Of a stretch of 49,057 nt of DNA, positions 41,614 to 49,057 are shown piece after piece (positions within the stretch are counted from its first letter, which is position 1; each line of letters begins with the position of its first letter). Position numbers and translations under genes: made by a program. The notes under the pieces are model-generated. The model had not been told where the DNA came from. It made no database searches and saw nothing but the letters and a program-made list of their open reading frames with translations. This stretch comes from Vulcanimicrobiota bacterium. Lineage in GTDB: Bacteria; Vulcanimicrobiota; Vulcanimicrobiia; Vulcanimicrobiales; Vulcanimicrobiaceae. The stretch is taken from NCBI GenBank assembly GCA_013036095.1, contig JAAXCW010000012.1:1-49057 (forward strand), given 5' to 3'.

Positions 41614-42218
41614 CGCACCAAAAACAACGTCGCGTAGACCCCAATCCACACGACAAAAACAAAATGCCAGTAGTAGGAAATCGCCTGCACACCCGAGTGC
41701 TCATCGGAAAGAAACGCCGGCGAACGCAGCCCGAAATACAGCATGCCGAGCATAATGACGCCCGCCACGACATGCAAGAAGTGAAACCCGGTCATCGTCA
41801 TGTAGATCGACCCGTACGCGTCGGTTGCAATCCCAAACCCCTGCTTCGCCCACCCGTGCAGCTCGAATGCCATGAAACCGACGCCGCCAACGATGCTCGT
41901 AAAAAGCCACCCATGCGCCGCCCTCACGTTGCGCGCTCGCACCGCCCGCACAAACGGAAACATGACGGCGCTCGCAACAAATAACATGAACGTCCCGATC
42001 GCCATCCCGCCCTGATCGAGATGCACGTACGCCGGCGGCCAAACTTTGTTGTAAGCCTTTAAATCGAAGTACGTCGCAAAGAGCGCGGAGAAAAACATTA
42101 ACTCCGACGCCAAGAAAATGACCGTCCCGAGAACCACCGGATGAGCTCGGACGGGCAACGGCCGTAGATGTCGCGCCGCTCGCACGAGCCTATGGTACCC
42201 GCGCCCCGCCCGAGCCAA
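41610..42218 (-). CDS. ctaE: Cytochrome c oxidase subunit III
   Basis: A 202-residue five-helix subunit III, the short bacterial form. Seen: VVLGTVIFLASELMFFSALFATYF (helix I with the conserved Glu), GWLFTSIVGGVGFMAFELHGW and TGFHFLHVVAGVIMLG, and the final WHFVFVVWIGVYATLFL. The TTG at 42218 is the only start that covers the whole frame; a GTG at 42185 would give a shorter and more typical N-terminus. It is divergent from the coxB gene with almost no space, so the two promoters must overlap or lie inside each other's coding ends. It overlaps qcrA. Confidence 0.9.
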   Translation of the reverse strand: MARAGRGYHRLVRAARHLRPLPVRAHPVVLGTVIFLASELMFFSALFATYFDLKAYNKVWPPAYVHLDQGGMAIGTFMLFVASAVMFPFVRAVRARNVRAAHGWLFTSIVGGVGFMAFELHGWAKQGFGIATDAYGSIYMTMTGFHFLHVVAGVIMLGMLYFGLRSPAFLSDEHSGVQAISYYWHFVFVVWIGVYATLFLVR

Positions 42219-42235
42219 CCGGGCCCTTCCTGGGT

Positions 42236-43081
42236 ATGAAAGGCGCGATGCCGATTCTCCAGCCGGCCTCGCTGCAAGCTGAGGACCTTCGCGGCGTTTG
42301 GATGGTATTTTTCGCCACCGCTTGCGTGATCGCGGCCTTCGTCTATGCGCTTATCTTCTACTCACTGCTGCGCTGGCGCGATCGCGGCCAAACCAAAATG
42401 CCGCCGCAGTTCAAACAGAACGTGCCGCTGGAAATCACCGGCGTCGTCATTCCGCTGCTGATCGTCATCGGACTCTTCTACGTCACCTACGTGCGCGAAG
42501 TCTCGAACGACGCGCTACATGCCAATCCGTACGCAACCGTTGACGTCAAGGCGTTCCGCTGGTCTTGGACCTTCTCATATCCCGGGCGCAACGTCTCGAT
42601 CACCGGCACGCCGCAATCGCCGCCCGAGCTCGTTTTACCGGCAAACAAACTGACGCAGGTAAATCTCTACTCAGCCGACATCGACCACTCGTTTTGGATC
42701 CCTGCATTCCTTTTTAAGCGCGACGCGCTTCCCGGCTTTCCGAATCACTTCGACCTTACGCCGAACAAGATCGGCGTCTATCCGGGAAATTGCTCTGAAT
42801 TCTGCGGCCTCGATCACGCGCTGATGACATTTACGGTTCGCGTCGTTCCCGCCGCCGATTTTGAACGGTGGCTATCCCGCCGCGCCACGGCGCAATGCTG
42901 TCATGGTGAGCGGGCGCCATTAGGTGCCCCTGTCGAACCACGCGCTTCGGCGCGGCAGAACGCTGCGATAGTGGGTTTAAGGTGTCATCCTGAGCGAAGC
43001 ATTTCGCCTTTAGCGAAATGCGGAGTCGAAGGGCGCCCGAGCGGCGCGCGATTAGCGCGCATGTCGAGGGCCGCACCATGA
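42236..43081 (+). CDS. ctaC: Cytochrome c oxidase subunit II with repeat-derived C-terminal tail
   Basis: A 281-residue subunit II: two transmembrane helices, then the cupredoxin domain with the CuA site H151, C186-S-E-F-C190, H194 and M197. No heme c domain follows, so it is an aa3-type. The native protein ends near residue 219 (ADFERWLSRRATAQ). The remaining 62 residues are translated from a type-B, a C motif and a type-A repeat (CCHGERAPLGAPVEP, ASARQNAAIVG, LRCHPERSISPLAKCGVEGR) until the stop, which overlaps the ctaD start (ATGA). The tail should lie outside the membrane and may be clipped. Confidence 0.92.
   Translation: MKGAMPILQPASLQAEDLRGVWMVFFATACVIAAFVYALIFYSLLRWRDRGQTKMPPQFKQNVPLEITGVVIPLLIVIGLFYVTYVREVSNDALHANPYATVDVKAFRWSWTFSYPGRNVSITGTPQSPPELVLPANKLTQVNLYSADIDHSFWIPAFLFKRDALPGFPNHFDLTPNKIGVYPGNCSEFCGLDHALMTFTVRVVPAADFERWLSRRATAQCCHGERAPLGAPVEPRASARQNAAIVGLRCHPERSISPLAKCGVEGRPSGARLARMSRAAP
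42896..43078. repeat. Type B, C motif and type A repeats translated as CtaC tail
   Basis: Type B (42899-42945, hairpin GGGCGCCATTAGGTGCCCC and GTCGAACCACG), C motif (42944-42965, CGGCGCGGCAGAACGCTG), type A (42981-43035, hairpin CATTTCGCCTTTAGCGAAATG and GTCGAAGGGCG), then a shorter piece GCGCGCGATTAGCGCGC-ATGTCGAGGGCCGC. Confidence 0.88.
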
Positions 43082-44697
43082 TCACCTGGCTTACTACCAC
43101 AAACCACAAACGCATCGGAATACTGTACATGGCGACCACCGGCGTGTTCTTTGTGATCGCCGGCTTGCTCGCACTGGTGATGCGTCTGCAGCTCGCTCAG
43201 CCGAACGAAACCCTCGTCTCTCCGAGCGCCTTCAACCAGCTCTTCACCCTACACGGCACCGCGATGATATTTCTGGTGATCGCGCCGTTCGGATTCGGCC
43301 TCGCGAACTACCTCATCCCATTGCAAATCGGCGCGCCCGACATGGCGTTCCCTCGCTTGAACGCACTCGGCGTCTGGCTCTTCATTATAAGTGGGCTCGT
43401 CGTCTTCAGCGGCGCCTTCGCCGCCGGCGGGGCGGCCTTCGCAGGCTGGACCGCCTTCGCGCCCCTTTCCGGCATCCAAATCTCGACCGGCGCCGGCGAA
43501 GATCTCTGGATCATCGGTCTGCTGCTGAATGCGATCGCCACCATCATCGTGGCGATCAATTTCATCACAACGATCCTACTCTATCGCGCCCCCGGCATGA
43601 CGATGTGGCGCATGCCCGTCTTTACCTGGGAAATGCTCGCCACCGCGCTCATGATACTCATGGCCTTCCCGGCGCTCGCAGCGGTGCTCTTCGAACTACT
43701 GATCGATCGCCACTACGGCGGGCACTTCTTCGATCCGGCGCAAGGCGGAAACGTCGTCCTCTACCAGCACCTCTTCTGGTTCTTCGGACATCCGGAAGTC
43801 TACGTCATGATTCTCCCCTATTTCGGCGTCGTCTCCGAAATCATCGCGGTCTTTTCCGGAAAGCCGATCTTCGGGTACGTCGGACTCGTGCTCAGCGCAT
43901 TCGCTATCGCCGGACTCTCAATGAGCGTCTGGGCGCACCACATGTTCACCACCGGCGTCGTCGCCAACGCGTTCTTCTCCGCGATGTCGTTTCTGATCGC
44001 CGTCCCCACCGGCGTAAAATTCTGGAATTGGATCGGCACGATGTGGGGCGGACGCATCCGCCTCACCACGCCCATGCTCTTCATCATCGGTTTCCTGTTA
44101 AACTTTTTGCTCGGCGGCATCACCGGCGTGATGATCGCCTCGCCGCCGATCGACTACCACGCAGAAGACAGCTACTTCATCGTCGCACACATGCACTACG
44201 TGCTCGGCGGTGGTTCGCTCTTCGCCGTGCTTGGCGCAGTCTATTTTTGGTGGCCGAAAATGTTCGGCGTGAAACTGAGTGAGGCGCTCGGCAAATGGAA
44301 CTTCTGGACGATGCTCGTCGCCTTCAACGTCGTCTTCTTACCAATGCATTTCATGGGGCTCGAGGGCATGCCGCGCCGCGTCTACACCTATCCAGCGTTC
44401 GGCGATCTCCCGTGGCTGAACTTCGTCTCGACGATCGGCGCGCTGCTCATGGCGCTGAGCGTCATGCTTTTCATCCTCAATGTCATCATGGCTACCGTGC
44501 AACGGAATGTCATCCTGAGTAGCGTTCGCCATGGCGAACGCGTCGTCGAAGGACCGCTCCCCGACGACCCCTGGGGCGGCGCCAACAGCTTGGAATGGGC
44601 GACGTCGTGTCCGCCGCCGGAGTTTAATTTCGAAGCGCTTCCGCCCATCCGTTCCGAGCGCCCCACCTGGGATCTTGCGCACCCCGAGGGCGCATGA
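43078..44697 (+). CDS. ctaD: Cytochrome c oxidase subunit I
   Basis: A 539-residue heme-copper oxidase catalytic subunit, type A1. Ligands: H59 (heme a), H238 with Y242 (H-x-x-x-Y cross-link; GHPEVY, with E240 marking the A1 class), H287-H288 (CuB), H371 and H373 (hemes a3 and a). All twelve helices are present. Residues about 477-492 (NVILSSVRHGERVVEG) are a complete type-A repeat translated in frame, just after helix XII, before the conserved C-terminal PPEFNFEALPPIRS. ATG in an ATGA overlap with ctaC. A type-A start in the previous gene's tail precedes it. Confidence 0.95.
   Translation: MITWLTTTNHKRIGILYMATTGVFFVIAGLLALVMRLQLAQPNETLVSPSAFNQLFTLHGTAMIFLVIAPFGFGLANYLIPLQIGAPDMAFPRLNALGVWLFIISGLVVFSGAFAAGGAAFAGWTAFAPLSGIQISTGAGEDLWIIGLLLNAIATIIVAINFITTILLYRAPGMTMWRMPVFTWEMLATALMILMAFPALAAVLFELLIDRHYGGHFFDPAQGGNVVLYQHLFWFFGHPEVYVMILPYFGVVSEIIAVFSGKPIFGYVGLVLSAFAIAGLSMSVWAHHMFTTGVVANAFFSAMSFLIAVPTGVKFWNWIGTMWGGRIRLTTPMLFIIGFLLNFLLGGITGVMIASPPIDYHAEDSYFIVAHMHYVLGGGSLFAVLGAVYFWWPKMFGVKLSEALGKWNFWTMLVAFNVVFLPMHFMGLEGMPRRVYTYPAFGDLPWLNFVSTIGALLMALSVMLFILNVIMATVQRNVILSSVRHGERVVEGPLPDDPWGGANSLEWATSCPPPEFNFEALPPIRSERPTWDLAHPEGA
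44507..44553 (+). repeat. Type-A repeat translated within ctaD
   Basis: TGTCATCCTGAGTAGCGTTC, loop CCATGG, GGCGAACGCGTCGTCGAAGG. Hairpin GCGTTCGCCATGGCGAACGC has no mismatch. It lies in the stop-free frame (V-I-L-S-S). Confidence 0.92.
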
Positions 44698-45077
44698 AAG
44701 CGTTCATCACCCTCTTCTTGTCGTCGGCTACATTCGGCGCGGTCGCGGCAATCGTGTATTGGTTTTCATCGCATGAGATCATCGGAACGTTAATGCTTGG
44801 ACTGATGGCGCTCGGCCTCAGCTTCGCGGCCGGCTACGCGCTGCTCGCCGAAAAAAACGCGCAGCTCCCCGGCGATGAGGAAACCGTACAACACAAAGAG
44901 AGCGCCGGCGAAGTCCTGGGCGTGTTTACAAAAGAAAGCGCGTGGCCGATACTCCTGGCCTTCTCGATCCTCGCGCTGTTTGTGGGCGTCGTGTGGTCGC
45001 CGTTCGTGGCAGCGGCCGGCATCGGGGCAATGCTGCTGATTCTGTGGCGCCTAAGCGCCGAGAGTGCTCGCGTCTAG
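44694..45077 (+). CDS. ctaF: Cytochrome c oxidase subunit IV (actinobacterial CtaF type)
   Basis: A 127-residue protein with four hydrophobic helices in two pairs, separated by an acidic loop (EKNAQLPGDEETVQHKESAG). This matches actinobacterial subunit IV (CtaF), part of the bc-aa3 supercomplex, rather than proteobacterial subunit IV. ATG overlaps the ctaD stop. It ends the ctaC-ctaD-ctaF operon; 63 bp of unremarkable sequence follow. Confidence 0.85.
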   Translation: MKAFITLFLSSATFGAVAAIVYWFSSHEIIGTLMLGLMALGLSFAAGYALLAEKNAQLPGDEETVQHKESAGEVLGVFTKESAWPILLAFSILALFVGVVWSPFVAAAGIGAMLLILWRLSAESARV

Positions 45078-45140
45078 AAGGTTACGCTGCCTCCTGATTG
45101 CGCCGAAACAACGCCAAGCCCGCCTAAGTAACCATGAAGA

Positions 45141-46106
45141 GTGAAAGTCATCGTCTATTCCGCCTATGGCACGGCCGACGTCCTGAAAATAGCGGATGTC
45201 GAAAAACCGACGCCTGCCGATAATGAAGTGCTCGTAAAAATCCATGCCGCCTCGATCAACGCGCCCGACTGGCGCATCATGAGCGGCCGTCCCTCCGTCA
45301 TGCGCCTCATGTTCGGTTTGCGCAAGCCGAACACGCGGCCTGGGACCGACATGGCCGGCGTCGTCGAAGCCGTCGGCAAGAACGTCACGCAATTTAAACC
45401 CGGCGATGCGGTCTTCGGCGTCTGCAAAGGCGCCTTCGCCGAGTATGGTTGCACGAAAGAAGCTCGACTCGTCGCGAAACCCGATAACGTCACGTTCGAA
45501 CAAGCCGCCGCCACGCCGGTCTGCGGATTTACCGCGCTGCAAGGGCTCCGTGACTATGGTCATCTTCAACCGGGCCAGCGCGTATTAGTTAACGGCGCCT
45601 CCGGCGGCGTCGGCACATTCGCGGTGCAAATCGCCAAGGCACTGGGCGCTCACGTCACTGCCGTATGCAGTACCGGTAACGTGGAAATGGTCCGATCGCT
45701 CGGCGCCGACCGCGTCATCGATTATTCGCAAACCGATTTCACCAGAGAATCACAAACCTACGACGTCATCTTCGAAAACGCCGGCAACCATAACCCCAAG
45801 ACATACCAACGTATATTAAATCCAAGCGGTAAATCCGTGATGGCCGGCGTGCCGCACGAGATGTCGATGCTCGCCCTCATGAAGCACATGATAACCGCGA
45901 TGGTCCTCTCCCGCCTGAGCAAGCAAAAGTTTCTGCCGTTCATCGCCAAGGCGAACCAAGTCGACCTGGGCGTCCTCGCTGAAATGATGGCAACCGGAAA
46001 GCTTACACCCGCGATCGATCGAAGCTATCCGCTAAGTGAAACCGCCGAAGCCATGCGCTACGTCGATACCGGCCACGCCCGCGCCAAAGTAATCATAACC
46101 GTCTAG
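45141..46106 (+). CDS. NADPH-quinone oxidoreductase-like MDR protein
   Basis: A 321-residue medium-chain dehydrogenase/reductase of the quinone oxidoreductase group, without zinc ligands. N-terminal catalytic half (VYSAYGTADVLKIADV ... GTDMAGVVEAVG), then a Rossmann fold with VNGASGGVGTFAVQIAKALG. It likely reduces quinones or enones with NADPH. GTG start. Its stop and that of the convergent MazF share the CTAG at 46103-46106. Confidence 0.9.
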   Translation: MKVIVYSAYGTADVLKIADVEKPTPADNEVLVKIHAASINAPDWRIMSGRPSVMRLMFGLRKPNTRPGTDMAGVVEAVGKNVTQFKPGDAVFGVCKGAFAEYGCTKEARLVAKPDNVTFEQAAATPVCGFTALQGLRDYGHLQPGQRVLVNGASGGVGTFAVQIAKALGAHVTAVCSTGNVEMVRSLGADRVIDYSQTDFTRESQTYDVIFENAGNHNPKTYQRILNPSGKSVMAGVPHEMSMLALMKHMITAMVLSRLSKQKFLPFIAKANQVDLGVLAEMMATGKLTPAIDRSYPLSETAEAMRYVDTGHARAKVIITV

Positions 46107-46453
46107 AATCCTAACAACGCTGCAACGCGGGCTAGAACGTCGTCGAGAATTTCAGAGGGAACCGTTTCACGATACTCGGCTCCGCGCTGGGTCCAGGCAA
46201 AGCTGTGAACTTGGTCGGCAATCACAACGCCTGCGGTCCGCAGCGCAGCAGGCAGTTTAACCTCGAACAAATGGCCTTTTTCTCTACTTGAGATGGGGCA
46301 AACTACCGCGAGCTCCGAGGCAGCATTATATCGTTGTTCGGTTAATACAAGCGCGGGACGACGACCGGCCTGCTCGTGTCCCAGGTGCGGACTGAAATCG
46401 AGCCACGCGATATCGCCACGCCCAGGTACGTAGCCTCTTACTCGTCTTCCCAA
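46103..46453 (-). CDS. mazF: MazF/PemK-family endoribonuclease toxin
   Basis: A 116-residue toxin of the MazF/PemK family: GDIAWLDFSPHLGHEQAGRRPALVLT at the start, VCPISSREKGHLFEV in the middle (with the active-site Thr/Ser region), and VIADQVHSFAW near the end. It cuts mRNA at short sequences in known members. The only in-frame start is a TTG at 46453 that overlaps the antitoxin gene by 16 bp. Antitoxin-first order as usual. Confidence 0.9.
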   Translation of the reverse strand: MGRRVRGYVPGRGDIAWLDFSPHLGHEQAGRRPALVLTEQRYNAASELAVVCPISSREKGHLFEVKLPAALRTAGVVIADQVHSFAWTQRGAEYRETVPSEILDDVLARVAALLGF

Positions 46454-46698
46454 AACCGCTCGCGGCCGACCGGTCCGCCCCAGTCGATTTCCGGATGAAC
46501 ATTTCCCGACGTAATAGACTCGAGCAGCTGATCGAGCGTATAACGCGGCCTGGCGCGGCGCATCACGACGGTGTCTTCCTCGGAAGTGAGATCCACGCGA
46601 TCCCCTTCACGCAGTCCAGCGCTTTTAGCAAGGCCCTTGGGAAGACGAACGCCCAGGCTGTTGCCCCAGCGAGTGACGACGGTCGTAGTCTTCTCCAT
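46438..46698 (-). CDS. mazE: AbrB/MazE-family antitoxin
   Basis: An 86-residue antitoxin with a SpoVT-AbrB swapped-hairpin domain (TTTVVTRWGNSLGVRLPKGLAKSAGLREGDRVDLTSEEDTVVMRRA) and an acidic C-terminal toxin-binding tail (VHPEIDWGGPVGRERFWEDE). ATG at 46698. A perfect inverted repeat GTATAT-N7-ATATAC (46701-46719) directly upstream is the likely operator. Confidence 0.92.
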   Translation of the reverse strand: MEKTTTVVTRWGNSLGVRLPKGLAKSAGLREGDRVDLTSEEDTVVMRRARPRYTLDQLLESITSGNVHPEIDWGGPVGRERFWEDE

Positions 46699-46700
46699 AT

Positions 46701-46719
46701 GTATATACAAAGAATATAC
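46701..46719 (-). promoter_or_regulatory. Probable MazE operator/promoter
   Basis: GTATAT-N7-ATATAC, perfect six-base arms, three bases before the mazE ATG. A TATATT (46713-46718) inside it can serve as the -10. No good -35 was seen. Confidence 0.6.
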
Positions 46720-46808
46720 GGCCCGTTCCAGCACCGCTCCTTGCGTAAAAACGAGCAGGCGCCAGCAACCCCGGAGCCGCGGCCGTCCAAAACGAAGCGC
46801 ATTAAGAG

Positions 46809-48101
46809 ATGAGCGTCGATATTCGGCTGCTTGCATCGCGCTATGAGCGCGAACATCGGTATTTGGAACTGCTCGTACGTTCGGGCGATATTCTCTCGCG
46901 CGCGCTCGATTGGCACCAGACGATCGACGCGGTTTGCGAAGCGGCCGTGGAAACCGTCGCCGAGATCTGCCTCCTGGATCTCTTTACCGACGACCGCCTA
47001 TGCCTGGTCGCCTCCGCGCATCGCGATGCGAGTCGCGCCAATGAGCTGAAGTCCGCCGCCGAAGCCGCCGCCGATCATCGCGGCGACCATGATTTCGCAA
47101 CGCTGGTCGCCCGTTCGGGAGAACCGCTGCTGGCACCGGAGGTCAACGACGCCTTTTTCGCCTCGCAATCGAGCGAACAAAAAGCGCTCATGCGCCGCAT
47201 GAAATACAAATCCATGATGATCGTCCCGGTCACGTCAAAGACGCAAGGCATGCTCGGCACGCTCACACTGGCGCTCGGCGAGAGCGGCCAAGAACCATAC
47301 GACGACAACGTTTTGAGGTTCGCGCAAGATCTCGGCCTGCGCTGCGGCGCCGCGATCGCGAAAGCTCAGCTCTACCAGCAAACTCTAAACATCGCAACGC
47401 GCTTTCAGCAGGCGGCGCTGCCGAGCCGGCTGCCCAAACATCGCGGCATTTCATTTGACGCATTTTACGAGCCGTCATCGGAAGAATTGCTTGTGGGCGG
47501 TGACTGGTACGACGCTTTCGATCTGCCCGATGGCCGCATCGCGATCACGGTCGGCGACGTGCTCGGTCATGGGCTCGATGGCGCCGTCTGGATGAGCCGC
47601 CACCGCAACGGCTTGCGCGCAGCCCTCTTTGCCGATCCCGATCCGGTGCGCGCGCTCTATATCGCCGATGAGATTATGCGCGCGGATTCGCGCGATGAAT
47701 TCACGACCGCACTCGTTGCGCTGCTCGATCCCGTCCGCCACACACTGACCTGCGCGACCGCCGGCCATCCTGGGCCGCTCGTTTGGGATCGCAGCGGGAA
47801 TGTGATCGACCCGTTCGAGGAGCGCGGCGTACCGCTGGGACTCTTTGAACTCGGCAAAATCGCTAAGACCGCCGAGGTCATCGCCTTGCCGCCCGGCTCG
47901 TTTGCCGTCTTCTTCACCGACGGCCTTTTGGAATGGAATCGAAACATCGAGGAGTCGTGGGAGCGCCTCAAACGCGCCATCATGCGTCAGGACGTGCGCG
48001 AAGCGCTGCATCCCGCTACGGCGGTCCTCCAGTCGGTCATCGATCGTCAAACGCACCAAGACGACGTCGCAGTGCTAACGATTCGCTACGACCACTGGTA
48101 G
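46809..48101 (+). CDS. GAF-domain SpoIIE/RsbU-type serine phosphatase
   Basis: A 430-residue signalling phosphatase. N-terminal helix, GAF domain (about 25-190), then a PP2C-like SpoIIE domain (about 200-428). The metal-binding residues are seen in VGGDWYDAF, ITVGDVLGHGLDGA, AVFFTDGLLEW and HQDDVAVLTIRY. Such enzymes dephosphorylate anti-anti-sigma factors and free an alternative sigma factor under stress. No RsbV, RsbW or sigma-B-like gene lies next to it. It is divergent from mazE, with 110 bp between. Confidence 0.92.
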   Translation: MSVDIRLLASRYEREHRYLELLVRSGDILSRALDWHQTIDAVCEAAVETVAEICLLDLFTDDRLCLVASAHRDASRANELKSAAEAAADHRGDHDFATLVARSGEPLLAPEVNDAFFASQSSEQKALMRRMKYKSMMIVPVTSKTQGMLGTLTLALGESGQEPYDDNVLRFAQDLGLRCGAAIAKAQLYQQTLNIATRFQQAALPSRLPKHRGISFDAFYEPSSEELLVGGDWYDAFDLPDGRIAITVGDVLGHGLDGAVWMSRHRNGLRAALFADPDPVRALYIADEIMRADSRDEFTTALVALLDPVRHTLTCATAGHPGPLVWDRSGNVIDPFEERGVPLGLFELGKIAKTAEVIALPPGSFAVFFTDGLLEWNRNIEESWERLKRAIMRQDVREALHPATAVLQSVIDRQTHQDDVAVLTIRYDHW

Positions 48102-48106
48102 CTCGT

Positions 48107-48181
48107 AGTGTCATGGTGAGCAGCGTTCGCCCAGGGGCGAACGCGTCGTCGAACCACGGCCGAGCCTGTCGAGGCCCGCGG
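48107..48181. repeat. Type-B repeat between phosphatase and HicB genes
   Basis: TGTCATGGTGAGCAGC, hairpin GCGTTCGCCCAGGGGCGAACGC, GTCGTCGAACCACGGCCGAG, CCTGTCGAGGCCCGCG. It uses a type-A-like hairpin in a type-B frame, so arms and hairpin are exchanged between types. Confidence 0.88.
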
Positions 48182-48190
48182 AGCTCGAGC

Positions 48191-48406
48191 TTAAAGTTTA
48201 ACTTGGACTGCCTTACAAGTAGGTTTGGGAACACGCTCGCCGGCTTCTCGCATGCCCTCAATATGAAAACGAGCTGCGTCCCGGATGTTTTTGATCACTT
48301 CTTCTTCCGTCCAGCCGGTGGCGACGCATCCGGGCAAGTCGGGAAGATATGCTGACATATTTCGAGGGCCTGATTCGATTATTACGGCGTATTCCATTAC
48401 CCGCAT
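48191..48406 (-). CDS. hicB: HicB-family antitoxin
   Basis: A 71-residue HicB antitoxin with the partially degraded RNase-H-like fold: YAVIIESGPRNMSAYLPDLPGCVATGWTEEEVIKNIRDA. There is no C-terminal DNA-binding domain, so it is the short form. ATG at 48406 with GAGG seven bases before, four bases after the hicA stop. A type-B repeat follows the stop. Confidence 0.92.
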   Translation of the reverse strand: MRVMEYAVIIESGPRNMSAYLPDLPGCVATGWTEEEVIKNIRDAARFHIEGMREAGERVPKPTCKAVQVKL

Positions 48407-48409
48407 ATT

Positions 48410-48604
48410 TTACCTCAATCCAGCCTGCCTGAGAATACTGAACCATGTCTTAGGCCGCAGATCATTGCTTGGCTTTCCCTGCACCGTGACGCATCCAGGT
48501 TTAAACGGATGCTCGAACTGGCGGTGACTTCCGGTAATTCTTACGAGGTACCACCCATCTCGTTTAATGATCTTAAGGATTTTGGGGACCTTCCGGTTGG
48601 GCAC
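48410..48604 (-). CDS. hicA: HicA-family mRNA interferase toxin
   Basis: A 64-residue HicA toxin, double-stranded-RNA-binding fold, with the catalytic His in GSHRQFEHP. The first helix reads KVPKILKIIKRDGWYLVRITG and the end RPKTWFSILRQAGL. The GTG at 48604 gives the usual length. Toxin-first order, as for hicAB. No clear promoter was seen upstream. Confidence 0.92.
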   Translation of the reverse strand: MPNRKVPKILKIIKRDGWYLVRITGSHRQFEHPFKPGCVTVQGKPSNDLRPKTWFSILRQAGLR

Positions 48605-48705
48605 GGCACAATAGTCGATGCCGGACATTGCCGGAGCGTGTCCAAAACGTTGCCGCCCCTTAGACCCGAAGGACCCTAGGCCCGAAGACGGGCAAACCCC
48701 ATCCA

Positions 48706-49057
48706 ATGCGCCGCCGCACTTTCGTCGCTTCCGCAGCCGGCTTTCTGGGCGCCCCTAATGTCATCATGAGTAGCGCATCTTCGATGCGCGTGTCGAAGGG
48801 CGAGGCCGGCAAAGATCTCATCGTAACAAATGCCACCATCCACACCGTTGACCCGCGCTTCGTAAACCCCGAAGCGTTTGTCGTAAGGAACGGGAGGTTC
48901 GGATACATCGGAACGCTACGCGGCGCGAAGAACTACGCCAAGCGTGGTGCCAAGACATTAGATCTCGCCCACGCCACCGTGCTCCCCGGGCTGATCGACT
49001 CGCACCTCCACTTGCTAAACGTGGGCATGGCGCTGCACGAAGTGGATCTCTTCCACC
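48706..49057 (+). CDS. Amidohydrolase with signal sequence and repeat insert, cut by edge
   Basis: The first 117 residues of a metal-dependent amidohydrolase of the YtcJ (Amidohydro_3) type: IVTNATIHTVDPRF...EAFVVRNGRFGYIGTLRG then LPGLIDSHLHLL, which contains the first metal-binding HxH. A twin-arginine-like start (MRRRTFVASAAGFLGA) precedes it. Residues about 18-34 (NVIMSSASSMRVSKGEA) are a translated type-A repeat at the junction of signal and enzyme, the same peptide as in the TolC-like protein. The rest lies beyond the window. Confidence 0.82.
   Translation, partial: MRRRTFVASAAGFLGAPNVIMSSASSMRVSKGEAGKDLIVTNATIHTVDPRFVNPEAFVVRNGRFGYIGTLRGAKNYAKRGAKTLDLAHATVLPGLIDSHLHLLNVGMALHEVDLFH
48759..48807 (+). 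repeat. Type-A repeat translated in the amidohydrolase
   Basis: TGTCATCATGAGTAGC, hairpin GCGCATCTTCGATGCGC, GTGTCGAAGGGCGAGGCC. It differs from the copy at 7631 by two bases. Confidence 0.9.

Noticed and set aside
46103..46106. Shared CTAG stop of the oxidoreductase and mazF as a regulatory device
   Set aside because: A palindromic stop shared by convergent genes arises easily in compact genomes; no further signal supports a function.

Overview
The window is about 49 kb of GC-rich (roughly 60%) bacterial chromosome with short intergenic gaps and many ATGA/GTGA gene overlaps. A TonB-dependent receptor, a TolC-type outer-membrane protein and an RND pump indicate a cell with an outer membrane. 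The respiratory genes (diheme QcrC, long QcrA, QcrB, CtaG, short CtaF) follow the actinobacterial bc-aa3 plan. Several promoters look leaderless (TTGACA-like, 17 bp, TATAAT-like, 6 nt, start codon). Together these suggest a poorly cultured diderm lineage near the Terrabacteria, for example Candidatus Eremiobacterota (WPS-2). That placement is inference. No rRNA, tRNA, CRISPR array, transposase or phage gene was seen.

Layout. 1-9260: end of a DHA2-type drug exporter, then a six-gene operon under a BlaI/CopY-like repressor (blaI, M56 peptidase, periplasmic adaptor with a YtkA-like domain, RND pump, TolC-like channel, YtkA-like lipoprotein). 9600-11010: arsenic operon arsR, a 13-codon poly-cysteine ORF, aqpS-type aquaporin, arsC. 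11200-16500: a 918-aa secreted putative metalloprotease, an ECF sigma factor with its membrane partner, and an Asn/Gly-rich exported protein. 16650-25530: aldo/keto reductase, PDZ-7TM-GAF membrane protein, DUF4160/DUF2442 pair, ThrRS, a lipoprotein, an MFS carrier, DUF5063, DUF5069 and GIY-YIG proteins. 25590-28455: an operon of a 38-aa proline-rich ORF, a pentapeptide-repeat protein and a DUF5700-DUF5694 fusion. 28530-37810: a frameshifted cytochrome b561-like gene, two Phd/PIN toxin-antitoxin pairs, a TonB receptor, a second ECF sigma pair and a paralogous pair of exported proteins. 37810-45080: divergent respiratory cluster ctaE-qcrA-qcrB-ctaG-qcrC (minus) and ctaC-ctaD-ctaF (plus). 45140-49057: quinone oxidoreductase, MazEF, a GAF-SpoIIE phosphatase, HicAB and the start of an amidohydrolase.

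The most striking feature is a dispersed palindromic repeat family. Type A runs TGTCATCCTGAG, variable hairpin, GTCGAAGGACG. Type B runs TGTCATGGTGAG, variable hairpin, GTCGAACCACG. The CC/GG swap between types is matched in the opposite arm, and the inner hairpin changes sequence while staying palindromic, so base pairing is what is conserved. Copies fill most intergenic gaps and have also entered reading frames, where they are translated (TolC, QcrA, CoxB, CoxA, CtaG, the amidohydrolase, ThrRS tail) or supply starts and stops. The general picture is a stress- and efflux-rich aerobe whose genome is being remodelled by small mobile palindromes.
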